Assembly (NCBI GenBank): GCA_048500275.1
Contig: JASNYI010000003.1
Span: 248,001-312,000 of the forward strand
Length of the DNA: 64,000 nucleotides
From: UBA5066 sp048500275
Lineage (GTDB): Bacteria > Acidobacteriota > Thermoanaerobaculia > UBA5066
Direction: 5' to 3'
The notes beneath the pieces were generated by a model. That model was not told the origin of the DNA. It saw only the letters and a list, made by a program, of their open reading frames with translations, and searched no databases. The position numbers and the translations under genes are program-made. Positions 1 to 8,620 of this stretch are shown here, one piece after another. Every line of letters begins with the position of its first letter. Position 1 is the stretch's first letter.

Positions 1-207
1 GTCCCTGGAGGCGGAGGCCCGTCCGACCAGGAGGGGGTCGAAGTCGCGCCGGTCTTCCACCTCGAGAAGGCCCGCCACGAGGGACAGCCGGTTCTCCGGC
101 GTCGCCTCCGCCGGTCCGCCGCGGCCGAGCCCGCTGCAGCCGGCCAACAGGAGCGCCGCGACCGAAGCGAAGACGGCGAGCCTCGACGCAGCCGACCGCG
201 GATTCAC
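1..207 (-). CDS. Putative lipoprotein, N-terminal part only (runs off the window)
   Basis: A GTG start at 207 is preceded by a GAGGGGAGGG ribosome binding site and gives an open frame of 69 codons to the window edge. The N-terminus has basic residues, a hydrophobic stretch and a lipobox LLAGC, so the protein is probably lipidated and membrane anchored. After the cysteine come a Gly/Pro/Glu linker and the start of a helical segment (NRLSLVAGLLEVEDRRDFD). That segment resembles the opening of HEAT-type helical repeats, but too little is present to name a family. It begins only 8 nt after the metallophosphoesterase stop, so it is probably the last visible gene of the TPR-accBC-aroK operon. Confidence 0.6.
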   Translation of the reverse strand, partial: MNPRSAASRLAVFASVAALLLAGCSGLGRGGPAEATPENRLSLVAGLLEVEDRRDFDPLLVGRASASRD

Positions 208-215
208 CCCTCCCC

Positions 216-974
216 TCAGAGCCCGAGCAGGAGGCGGTCGCCGAGGATCGTCGGCAGGCCGGCTTTCAAGATCTTGCGGCGGGTGGTCTTCACGTCGTAG
301 GGAACGCGGTCGAAGGTGACGGTCCGTTCCTCCGAGTCGAAGATCGCGTAGCTGGCCCGGGGGTTCCGGTCGCGGGGCTGGCCCACCGAGCCGGGATTGA
401 CGAGGTATCTCCGGCCCGGCTCGAGGAAGAGCTTCCTTCGGCTCCCTCGAACCGCCTCGACGAGAATCCCCGATCTCTCGAGCGTGAAGATCGAGGGGAT
501 GTGGCTGTGTCCGAAGAACGAAACGGAGACGGTCGGCGCCACACGGTCCATGTGGACGAAGTTCATCTGCGCGTCCCAGTCGGAGAAGATGTAGGCGTCC
601 TCGTCGAGCGGCGACCCGTGGCAGATGGCGAAGGACTCGTCGACGAGCATCGGCCCGCAGGGGAGCCTCTTCAGGAACTCGAGGTTCTCGCGGGAGAGGC
701 GTTCACTCGTCCACCGCGCCGCGAAGAGCGCCGGGGGGTTGAACATCTCGCCGGAGTCGACCCCCGCGACGACCTTGTCGTGGTTCCCCCGGATCGACAC
801 GGCGGGACGCGGCAGCGTCCGGATGCGGTCGAGGATCTTGTTCGGATCGGCGGCGTATCCGACGAAATCTCCGAGGCAGATGACGCGATCGAGCTTCTTG
901 CGGCGCACGCGCGCGAGAACCGCCGAAAGCGCCTCGTCGTTCGAGTGGAGATCCGAGATGAGAAGGTAGCGCAC
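216..974 (-). CDS. Calcineurin-like metallophosphoesterase (YfcE/MJ0936-type)
   Basis: The 252-residue protein carries the full metallophosphoesterase metal-ligand set: D8-L-H10 (SDLHSN), G35-D36, G-N64-H65-D66, H119 (ICHGS) and G155-H-S-H158. The length and the tail motif LVNPGSVGQPRDRNP are typical of the small cytoplasmic two-metal phosphodiesterases of the YfcE/MJ0936 group, which hydrolyse phosphodiesters in vitro and whose physiological substrates are mostly unknown. It lies 15 nt after aroK and 8 nt before the lipoprotein, so it is operon-internal. The enzyme class is clear; the substrate cannot be read from sequence. Confidence 0.9.
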   Translation of the reverse strand: MRYLLISDLHSNDEALSAVLARVRRKKLDRVICLGDFVGYAADPNKILDRIRTLPRPAVSIRGNHDKVVAGVDSGEMFNPPALFAARWTSERLSRENLEFLKRLPCGPMLVDESFAICHGSPLDEDAYIFSDWDAQMNFVHMDRVAPTVSVSFFGHSHIPSIFTLERSGILVEAVRGSRRKLFLEPGRRYLVNPGSVGQPRDRNPRASYAIFDSEERTVTFDRVPYDVKTTRRKILKAGLPTILGDRLLLGL

Positions 975-989
975 GCGCGGGCGCCCTTC

Positions 990-1514
990 TCAGGCGCCTC
1001 TCGAGGCGCTGAGCGCCCCGACGATCCGATCGATCACCGTCTCCACCCCTTCGTCGCCCTCCAAAGGCAGGATCCTGTCGCAAAGTCTATAGGAAGCGAG
1101 GCGACTCTCATAGAGCGCACGCGCCTCGTCGACCGAACGAAAGAGGGGCCGGTCCGCAGCCTTCGCTCCGAGCCGCGTGGCGATGACCTCGAACGGGACG
1201 TCGAGGAAGAGCGAACGGCCCGAGCGTTGAACGACCGCCCGATTCTCAGGGAAGGTGAAGGTCCCGCCCCCGAGCGCGACGACCGCGTCGGGCAGCGCCT
1301 CCGTCCCCCTGAGCAGCTCCGCCTCCCTCTCGCGAAACCAGGCTTCTCCGTGCTCCTCGAACGCGCGGCGGATCGTCACGCCGGACAGCGTTTCGAACGC
1401 TTCGTCGAGGTCGACGAAAGGAACCCCCAGCCGCGCCGCGAGAAGCCGGCCCACCGTCGACTTCCCCGCCCCCATGAACCCGACGAGGTAGACCCGTCCG
1501 TACTCGGGACTCAA
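990..1514 (-). CDS. aroK: Shikimate kinase
   Basis: Phosphorylates shikimate with ATP in the aromatic amino acid pathway. The protein shows a Walker A motif GFMGAGKST, the Asp-containing VDLDEAFE segment, the shikimate-binding ALGGGTF glycine run and the DRPLF lid arginine. I chose a TTG start at 1514, which gives 174 residues, the usual family length, and begins 13 nt after the accC stop. The frame stays open to an ATG at 1598, but that would add 28 low-complexity residues overlapping accC. The Shine-Dalgarno for the TTG start is weak. It sits inside the accBC operon, so fatty acid and aromatic precursor synthesis are probably cotranscribed. Confidence 0.95.
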   Translation of the reverse strand: MSPEYGRVYLVGFMGAGKSTVGRLLAARLGVPFVDLDEAFETLSGVTIRRAFEEHGEAWFREREAELLRGTEALPDAVVALGGGTFTFPENRAVVQRSGRSLFLDVPFEVIATRLGAKAADRPLFRSVDEARALYESRLASYRLCDRILPLEGDEGVETVIDRIVGALSASRGA

Positions 1515-1527
1515 GGCGGTCCGCCGC

Positions 1528-2897
1528 TCAAGCCGCGGGGGACTCCCCCGCGAGCCATCTCTCCAGCCACTTCGTGGAGAACCGTCCGTGGCGGACATCG
1601 GGCTGGTCGAGCAGCCGCAGGTGGAGGGGGATCGTCGTCTTCACCCCCTCGACGACGAAGAGCTCCAGCGCCCGCCTGCCTCTCGCGAGCGCCTCCTCGC
1701 GGTTCTGCCCGTGGACGACGAGCTTGGCGAGGAGCGAGTCGTAGTGGGGGGGAATCCGCCAGCCGATGTAGGCCGCGGTGTCGACGCGGACCCCCGGCCC
1801 GCCCGGCACGTGGAGCGTCGTGATCGTCCCCGGGGAGGGCGTGAACTTCTCCGGGTCCTCCGCGTTGATGCGGAACTCGATCGCGTGCCCGCGCGGTCGG
1901 AACTCGCCTTCTCCCATCCCGACCCTGGGAAAGGACAGCGGCTCCCCCGCAGCGACCCGGATCTGCTCCTTCACGAGGTCGAATCCCGTCACCATCTCCG
2001 TGACCGGGTGCTCGACCTGGATTCGGGTGTTCATCTCCATGAAGTAGAAGGAGCCGTCCTGGTCGAGGAGGAACTCGACCGTCCCCGCGCCGACGTAGTC
2101 GACGGCTCGGGCCGCGGCGATCGCGGCGGCGCCCATCTTCTCCCTCAGAGCGGGCGAGACCGCCGGGGACGGCGACTCCTCGAGAATCTTCTGGTGCCGA
2201 CGCTGGAGAGAGCACTCCCGCTCTCCGAGGTGGACGATCTTCCCGAGCGCGTCCCCGAAGACCTGGATCTCGACGTGACGGGGCTCGGCGAGGTACTTCT
2301 CGAGGTAGAGAGCCCCGTTCGAGAACGCCCTCTCGGCCTCCGCGGTCGCGAGTTCGTACGCGGCCGCCAGCTCCTTGCCGTTCCGCGCGACGCGCATCCC
2401 GCGCCCGCCTCCCCCGGCGACCGCCTTCAGGAGGACCGGGTAGCCGATCCGGTCCGCGACGTTGAGGGCCTCGGCCGTGGAGCCGATCGGGCCAGGGCTG
2501 CCGGGGACGGTCGGGACTCCCGCGCTCTTCGCCGTGTCCTTGGCGACGGCCTTGTCTCCCATCCTGCGGATCGCGTCGGGCGAAGGTCCGATCCAGACGA
2601 GGCCGACTTCCCCGAGGATCTCGGCGAAATGCGCGTTCTCTGCCAGGAACCCGTAGCCGGGGTGCACCGCGTCGGCTCCCGTGATCTCGGCCGCCGCGAC
2701 GAGGGAGGTGACGTTCAGGTACGACCCGCTCGGAGCGGCCGGTCCGATGCAGACCGACTCATCCGCCGCCTGGACGTGGAGGGCGTCGCGATCGACCGTA
2801 GAGTGGACCGCGACCGTCGCCACCCCGAGCTCCTTGCAGGCCGCGATGATCCGGAGGGCGATCTCCCCGCGGTTCGCGACGAGGACCTTGCGAAACA

Positions 2898-2898
<1 letters not shown>
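1528..2898 (-). CDS. accC: Acetyl-CoA carboxylase, biotin carboxylase subunit
   Basis: Carboxylates the biotin on BCCP using ATP and bicarbonate, the first half-reaction of acetyl-CoA carboxylase. The 456-residue protein starts MFRKVLVANRGEIALRI and has the biotin carboxylase N-terminal domain, an ATP-grasp domain with the glycine-rich lid AVAGGGGRGMRV, the EMNTRIQVEHPVTE catalytic segment and a C-terminal domain containing HYDSLLAKL. The ATG at 2898 overlaps the accB stop by one base (TGATG), typical of translational coupling. An open frame continues upstream to 3219, but that part is the shadow of accB. Confidence 0.98.
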
Positions 2899-3386
<488 letters not shown>

Positions 3387-3415
3387 TCTCTTCTCTCGGG
3401 GAGTCTTGCGGGGGC

Positions 3416-4918
3416 TCAGAGGAGGGCCGGGCGGAGCCGCTCGGCGGCTCTCGCCGCCTCGTACCGGATTCGTCCGGCCGGGATGGCGGGATCGGTCTTC
3501 AGCAGGAGGGCGTAGCCGGGTGTGACGACCTTCACGGTCGCCGTGGCTTCGGCGCCCGTGAGGACGAGGGCGTCGAGCGACCCCTCGCCGATCTCGTCCC
3601 GGCTCCGCCGGGCGTTCTTCCAGAACGCGGTCAGCTCGGCCGCCAGATTCTCCATCGCTTCCGACTCTGACCGAGGTCCGACGCTGACGACCGGCACACC
3701 TTCGAAGTCCGTCAGGACGGCGGAGGAGGCCGACAGGCGCTCGCAGGCCTCTTCGACCGCCCCGACGAGGTCCGCGTCGCTCCGGTCGAGCATCCGGGAA
3801 AACGGCGCGACCCAGGCCTCGAGCCGCCCCCGAACGGTGCCCGTCCGGGTGGCGGCAATCTCGTCGGCGAGCGCGGCGAGCCTCCGAGCCTCTTCCCCGT
3901 CCGCCGCCGACGACGAGAGCTCGCGGTAGGCCGCCTCTGCGTCCCCGAGGTGGCCCTGCGCCCGGAGCAACGTGGCGAGCGTCTCCGTGGCCCGGGGAGC
4001 TCCCTCCGAGACACGGTCGGGCAAAGCCGGCCCGGGAACGAGGGGCGCCGCCGTCGGCGATGCGAAGGACTGCTCCCGAAGGCTCTCGGACGAGAGGAGA
4101 TCCGGCCGCGACCCGGCCCCGGCGTCCTCGGGGACCCCCACGGCGGACAGTCCCGCCGGCGACGTCGGCGGCGGCTCGAGCCCGGCGACCAGGAACGGCT
4201 CGACGGCCGCACCGCCGATCACAGCAGGCAACTCGCCGGTGCCCGTCGGTCCGGCTTCTTCGACCTCAGGCGGAGCCGGAGCTCCGCCTGCCGCCTCGCG
4301 CCCGGCCGCATCGACCGCAAGGTCTTCGGGCGTCGCCGGCACAGCCTCCGTCGGGACGGGGGGTCCCGCCTCGGGGAAGGCCACGACAGGAGGTTCCGGC
4401 CGGGTCGCCGCCGGGAACGCGAAGGCGGGCACCTGGGCCGGCGGCGCCTGGAAGGCGCCGGAAGGCAGCCGGCCCGGTGGGCGGGGCGCAGCGAGCGCGG
4501 CCAGCTCTCCGTCGAGCTGCCGGATCAGCTCGTTGACCTCGCGATCGCCCGGGCTCAGGCCGCGGAAGAGCTTCAGCTTCTTGATCGCCTCGACCTGGTC
4601 CCCCTTGGACAGGTAGAGGTCGGCCGCCTGGCGCAGCGCCACGAGGTTCTGCGGGTCCAGCCTGAGCGCGGCCTGAAACGAGGCGATCGCGCTGTCGACC
4701 TGCCCCGTCTGCTGCAGCAGCCGCCCGAGAGCCACGTGGCCCGCGACCGCGGACGGGTTTTGCGAGAGGCCCTGCTCGAGGACGGAGATCGCCTCCCTCA
4801 CCTGCCCCTGTCGACGGTACTCGTCGGCGAGGGCGAGAAACTGGCGGGAGGAGGGGTCCCTCGTCAGGACCTTCTTGAGCTCCTCGAGACGAGACAGCGT
4901 GCGACTGAAAAGGCCCAT
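3416..4918 (-). CDS. TPR protein with a C-terminal Roadblock/LC7-like domain
   Basis: This 500-residue cytoplasmic protein has no signal peptide. Residues about 15-140 form three to four TPR units (ALADEYRRQGQVREAISVLE, ALGRLLQQTGQVDSAIASFQ, QAADLYLSKGDQVEAIKKLK). A long low-complexity Pro/Ala/Glu linker spans about 150-360. The last 120 residues begin AVLTDFEGVPVVSVG, continue through an AMENLAAELTAFWKN helix and end with a GYALLLKTDPAIPAGRIRYE strand-turn. That pattern matches Roadblock/LC7 (MglB-like) domains, which usually bind small GTPases of the MglA/Ras type; the assignment is by eye. It heads the accB-accC-aroK group. A TACACT box lies 11 nt before its ATG and there is no good Shine-Dalgarno. 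No MglA-like GTPase is visible in the window. Confidence 0.75.
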   Translation of the reverse strand: MGLFSRTLSRLEELKKVLTRDPSSRQFLALADEYRRQGQVREAISVLEQGLSQNPSAVAGHVALGRLLQQTGQVDSAIASFQAALRLDPQNLVALRQAADLYLSKGDQVEAIKKLKLFRGLSPGDREVNELIRQLDGELAALAAPRPPGRLPSGAFQAPPAQVPAFAFPAATRPEPPVVAFPEAGPPVPTEAVPATPEDLAVDAAGREAAGGAPAPPEVEEAGPTGTGELPAVIGGAAVEPFLVAGLEPPPTSPAGLSAVGVPEDAGAGSRPDLLSSESLREQSFASPTAAPLVPGPALPDRVSEGAPRATETLATLLRAQGHLGDAEAAYRELSSSAADGEEARRLAALADEIAATRTGTVRGRLEAWVAPFSRMLDRSDADLVGAVEEACERLSASSAVLTDFEGVPVVSVGPRSESEAMENLAAELTAFWKNARRSRDEIGEGSLDALVLTGAEATATVKVVTPGYALLLKTDPAIPAGRIRYEAARAAERLRPALL

Positions 4919-4929
4919 TCGTTCGCTTC

Positions 4930-4935
4930 AGTGTA
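4930..4935 (-). promoter_or_regulatory. -10 box TACACT for the TPR-Roadblock/accBC operon
   Basis: TACACT lies 11 nt upstream of the ATG at 4918, just downstream of the pil-operon terminator. No convincing -35 hexamer is visible at 16-18 bp. It belongs to the TANNNT boxes found close to start codons in this window and would give an almost leaderless transcript. Confidence 0.45.
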
Positions 4936-4959
4936 CGGCAAAGGAAGCGGGGGCAAAAG

Positions 4960-4987
4960 CTCGGGCCGCCCCGGAGGGCGGCCCGAG
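4960..4987 (-). terminator. Intrinsic terminator of the pil operon
   Basis: A perfect 12-bp stem (CTCGGGCCGCCC on the plus strand) with a 4-nt loop lies 24 nt after the stop of the IPT-repeat lipoprotein. On the minus strand the stem is followed by CTTTTG, a short U-tract. It separates the pil operon from the TPR-accBC operon. Confidence 0.8.
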
Positions 4988-5011
4988 AGGTTCAACGGGT
5001 TGACAGAGGGG

Positions 5012-7972
5012 CTAGGGATTCTTGGTGATCGTGTACGGAACGGTCGCCGTGTGCGCCGGTCCTCCGCAGGAGGGCGTGTCCGTCGCCGTCACCTGGAGGT
5101 TATAGGTCCCGGCCGGAACGCCCGCGGCGACGTTGATCGTGACGGAGTTCCCCGTCGGCGAGGAGAACGTGATACCCGGATCGCCTCCCGTCATGGACCA
5201 GGTCACCGGGGTGAACGAGGCGGGCGTGGCTGCGGGCGACTTGACGAAGGAGCCCGTTGCGCCTCCCGCCGGCCCGAACGTGGCCGCGGCCGGCGCCGTC
5301 ACCGTGAACGGGCCATTCGGGTCGACGAGCTGCATCCCGACCGTCCGGCTCACCGTGGTCGGCGTGACGTCCGTGACGGTCAGCGTCACCGAAACGGCCG
5401 TCGTGCCGCCGGCACCCGGGATCGCGAGCTGCGGCGTCCCGGTGATCTGCCCGGTCAGGGCGTTGATGGTCATGCCGGGAGGCAGGCCGGTCGCAGACCA
5501 GGTGTAAGGCGGCATGCCGTCGGAGGCCGTGGCGGTCGCGCCGGCGTACGCCTGGCAGATCGTCGCCCCCGGAAGCGAGACGGTCGTGATCGCCACGTCC
5601 TGGCGGCACGTCGTGTCGGCCGGGTTGTAGATCAGGACGTTCGGGAGCTCGACGGTGCAGCCCGTGCGGGCGTTTCGCAGGCGGATGCCGAAGGACGTCG
5701 GGACGTACTTCACGCCCGTGACGCTCGTGCCGCCCACCGGGACGCAGGGCTGCTCGTTCAGCGCGGAGTCGGGAACGGCCGGCGCGGTGAAGCTCAGCTG
5801 CCCCGCGTTCGCCACGATCGCGTTGTTGACCGGGATCGAAGCTCCGCCACCGTAGACTTCGACCGTCATCGGGTCGTAGAAGTTCGAGCCCGCCACGGTG
5901 ATGGTTGCGGGCGGCCCCGTCAGCGGCGACCCGAACGGCCCGCCCGACTGGTTCAGCTGGGTCGGCGTGGCGCTGACGATCGTCATCGGGCTGACGGAAT
6001 AGGTGAAAGGCGTGTCCAGGGAGTCCGCACAGGCGATCGCGGGGAAGCGCAGGGTGATCTCCCCGATGACGTCGTCGCACGGCGAGAGTCCCGTGAGGCT
6101 CGGGTCGATGGCCGGCATCACGACCGTGATGAGAGACGAGGAGACCGACGTCACGTTGGGCCGAAGCACGTAGTTCCCGGCCTGGAACGTCACCTCCACC
6201 GGCTCCTCGAAGTTCTGGCCGGCGATCGTGACGATGGTCGACTGGTTCCAGGGCGCCACCACGGGCACTGCGCTGTTGACCGTCGGACAGGCGTAGTACC
6301 GGAACCGGACCGGACTGACGAAGTCCTTCCCGGCACGCGGGTCACGGACGAGCACGTCGACCGTCTGGCCCGCCAGGACGCTGTTCGGTCCGGTCGCAAC
6401 GGGCGTGAGGAAGATGATCTCGTTCGCGCGGATCTCGACGACGGAGGCCTCGACGGTCGTCTGTCCGGCCCGGACGAAGACCTGCATCGGGAGCTGGAAG
6501 TTGCGGCCGAAGATCGTCACCCGGGTCGAGACGTCGTTCGGGCCGACGACGGGCGAGATCGACGTGATGACGGGCTCGAGGTACCCGCCGGGGAAGTAGG
6601 TGTAGGCTCCGAGCGCCTCGACGCAGGCCTCCCGCGGCCCGCCGGCGTCGGCGACGACGCGGACGTCCACGGTCTCCGGGCGGTCGGGGCTGGCGAGGAC
6701 GCGCCGCGGCGTCGAGACGCGGATCTGGCTGTCCGTCACGCTGAGCGTCACGCCGCGGATGCCGCCGAAGAGGACGGCGGTCCGGTCCGGTGTCGTGCTC
6801 GTGCCGCCGGCCGTGAAGCCGCCGCCGGAGACGAGGACGATATCGCCGCCGTCCGGTGTACCCGTGTTCGTCGGGTCCTCCGGCAGGACGGTCGCGATGA
6901 AGAGACCGGGCGTGCCGACGCACTGGCCGCCCCCGCCGCCGGCCCTGTAGGTGAAGGCCATCGGAAGGAGACCGCTTTGCGCCGAGACGAGGCCGAGGTC
7001 CACCGTCACGGTCACGTCGACCGTCTCGGGCACGGCCGGGTTCGCAAGGACTCGACGGGGCGTCAGGACCGAGATGGACGTGTTGGTGACGGAGACCACC
7101 GAAGCCGGCGCGCCGCCGAACGTGACGCGGGTCGTGGCCGCCGAGCTGGTCACGCTCGGGAGGAAGTTGTTGCCCGTGATCTGGACCTGCTGCCCCCCGT
7201 CGGGGCTTCCCGAGTTCGGGCTGACGGCGCTGATGGTGAGGCGCTTGTTCGGGTCGACGCAGTAGTACGTGAAGGCCCGGGCCGCCGTCACGTTCCCGAT
7301 CGGAAGGTCGCCCGCGTAGAACTGCAGGACGACGTCGACGACCTCCGGGACCTGCGGGTTCGCGAGGGTCCGGGAGGGCGTGAGGACGACGAGCTTCGTG
7401 TCGGACACCGTCTGGACGGAAGCCGGCCGGCCGCCGAAGAGGACCCGGAGGTCATCCGCGTTCGAGCCGAAGCGCCCGCCGTTGATCGTCACGGTGTCGC
7501 CGCCGGCACAGGTGCCGGCCCCCGGGTCGATCGACGAGATGAACGGCCCGTTCGGGGGCACCGGCTGGTACTCGACCGACTTCTCGGCCGAACCGCACTC
7601 GAACGTGGCCTTCACCTTCGAGAGGCCCGACGAGGTGGCGCCCAGCGTCACGTCGGCGAAGCCGTTCTGGGTCACCTTCGAGACGCTCGGGAGACCCGTC
7701 TCGAGGAAGAACCCGAAGTCGGTCGTGAAGCTGACCGACGTGCCGTCCGGAACGGTGGCCCCCCCCTTCCGCACTGTGGCGCGGAGGATGACGGCCGTGC
7801 CGGCCATCGGCGTCACCGACGTGGCGTCGAGCGCGATCGTCACGGTGCAGGCGCCGGTGCCTCCGGGGTCCGTCGGGGGCTTGGGCGACGTCGGCGACTC
7901 GCCGGAGCACGCGCTGAGGAGCAGGCAGAGGCCTGCGGTCGTGGCGAGAAGGGGCGGGAGGGTTCGGCGCAT
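5012..7972 (-). CDS. Large surface lipoprotein with IPT/TIG repeats, last gene of the pil operon
   Basis: The 986-residue product starts at ATG 7972, which has a GAGGTG ribosome binding site; the frame is open to 8008 but without one. A signal peptide with lipobox LLSAC puts the lipid-modified cysteine at residue 22. Then follow an Ig-like invasin-type domain (ALDATSVTPMAGTAVILRATV), at least five IPT/TIG-type repeats (ISSIDPGAG..GGDTVTINGGRF; ISAVSPNSGSPDGGQQVQITG; ISPVVGPNDVSTRVTIFGRNF) and a putative-Ig segment (GMPPYTWSATGLPPGMTINA). Three repeats share a TP(S/R)R(T/V)LA(N/S)P tail, a sign of internal duplication. It is 43 nt after the small lipoprotein gene and is closed by the 4960-4987 terminator. 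Adhesin or pilus-associated surface protein is the best guess; the specific role is unknown. Confidence 0.8.
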   Translation of the reverse strand: MRRTLPPLLATTAGLCLLLSACSGESPTSPKPPTDPGGTGACTVTIALDATSVTPMAGTAVILRATVRKGGATVPDGTSVSFTTDFGFFLETGLPSVSKVTQNGFADVTLGATSSGLSKVKATFECGSAEKSVEYQPVPPNGPFISSIDPGAGTCAGGDTVTINGGRFGSNADDLRVLFGGRPASVQTVSDTKLVVLTPSRTLANPQVPEVVDVVLQFYAGDLPIGNVTAARAFTYYCVDPNKRLTISAVSPNSGSPDGGQQVQITGNNFLPSVTSSAATTRVTFGGAPASVVSVTNTSISVLTPRRVLANPAVPETVDVTVTVDLGLVSAQSGLLPMAFTYRAGGGGGQCVGTPGLFIATVLPEDPTNTGTPDGGDIVLVSGGGFTAGGTSTTPDRTAVLFGGIRGVTLSVTDSQIRVSTPRRVLASPDRPETVDVRVVADAGGPREACVEALGAYTYFPGGYLEPVITSISPVVGPNDVSTRVTIFGRNFQLPMQVFVRAGQTTVEASVVEIRANEIIFLTPVATGPNSVLAGQTVDVLVRDPRAGKDFVSPVRFRYYACPTVNSAVPVVAPWNQSTIVTIAGQNFEEPVEVTFQAGNYVLRPNVTSVSSSLITVVMPAIDPSLTGLSPCDDVIGEITLRFPAIACADSLDTPFTYSVSPMTIVSATPTQLNQSGGPFGSPLTGPPATITVAGSNFYDPMTVEVYGGGASIPVNNAIVANAGQLSFTAPAVPDSALNEQPCVPVGGTSVTGVKYVPTSFGIRLRNARTGCTVELPNVLIYNPADTTCRQDVAITTVSLPGATICQAYAGATATASDGMPPYTWSATGLPPGMTINALTGQITGTPQLAIPGAGGTTAVSVTLTVTDVTPTTVSRTVGMQLVDPNGPFTVTAPAAATFGPAGGATGSFVKSPAATPASFTPVTWSMTGGDPGITFSSPTGNSVTINVAAGVPAGTYNLQVTATDTPSCGGPAHTATVPYTITKNP

Positions 7973-8015
7973 CGCTTTCACCTCGGAGTTTCCATGCACC
8001 TTCGTCATGCGGCCC

Positions 8016-8597
8016 TCAGTTCACCCGCGCCACGACGGACTGCGTCGCGGAGCTGTAGAGGAACGTCATGCCGAACGTGCCGACGCCCCGGACGGGCTGG
8101 CCGGAGAGGGTCCTTCCGCGATAGGTCACCGTCGCCCGGCACCGGATCTCGCTCTTCCCGGTCTCCCGGTCGATCCCGCCGTTGAACGGGAGCAGCTGGT
8201 CGAGCGGAGGAAGAAGCAGGGCCGAGCGGGTCATGTAGGGGTAGTTGCTGAGAGTCGAGGTGCCGCCGGCGGGGATCAGGACGTTTCCGCCGAAGACCTC
8301 CGTGCCGGGGACCTTCGTCCCGCCGTCGAGGCGCTGCCACTCGACGACGTAGTCCTCGAGCCTCGTGTCGAGGAACTCGGAGCTCCCCGCTGACGGGTTC
8401 TTCAGGACCGACTGAATCTCGGTGGTGTCGAACTGGAGGGGCGCCCCGCTGCCGACGTTCCAGGCTTCCGGCAGCAGCGAGTAGCTGATGGAGAGAAAGA
8501 CCGGCGACGCGTCGTCTCCCTGCGTGTTCGACGAGCAGCCGGGGAGCGCCAGGACGCCGATCACGAGGGCGGCGAGGAGAGGGATTCGGTTCTTCAT
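8016..8597 (-). CDS. Small lipoprotein of unknown function in the pil operon
   Basis: The 193-residue product starts at ATG 8597, 23 nt after pilQ, with GGAG upstream. Its N-terminus MKNRIPLLAALVIGVLALPGCSS is a lipoprotein signal with lipobox LPGC. The mature part is predicted beta-rich (VFLSISYSLLPEAW, YVVEWQRLDGG, IRCRATVTYRGRTLSGQPVRGVGTFGMTFLY) and I do not recognise a family. Its position directly after the secretin suggests a pilotin-like or secretin-accessory role, but the sequence shows no pilotin TPRs. It is probably coexpressed with the IPT protein. Confidence 0.75.
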   Translation of the reverse strand: MKNRIPLLAALVIGVLALPGCSSNTQGDDASPVFLSISYSLLPEAWNVGSGAPLQFDTTEIQSVLKNPSAGSSEFLDTRLEDYVVEWQRLDGGTKVPGTEVFGGNVLIPAGGTSTLSNYPYMTRSALLLPPLDQLLPFNGGIDRETGKSEIRCRATVTYRGRTLSGQPVRGVGTFGMTFLYSSATQSVVARVN

Positions 8598-8620
8598 CTT
8601 CGACTCCGTGTCCAGTCGCC

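Noticed and set aside
3950..8185. 1411-codon open frame on the plus strand
   Set aside because: It runs antisense through the TPR-Roadblock and IPT-lipoprotein genes. The translation is Arg/Gly/Asp-rich without domains, the usual antisense shadow in very GC-rich DNA.
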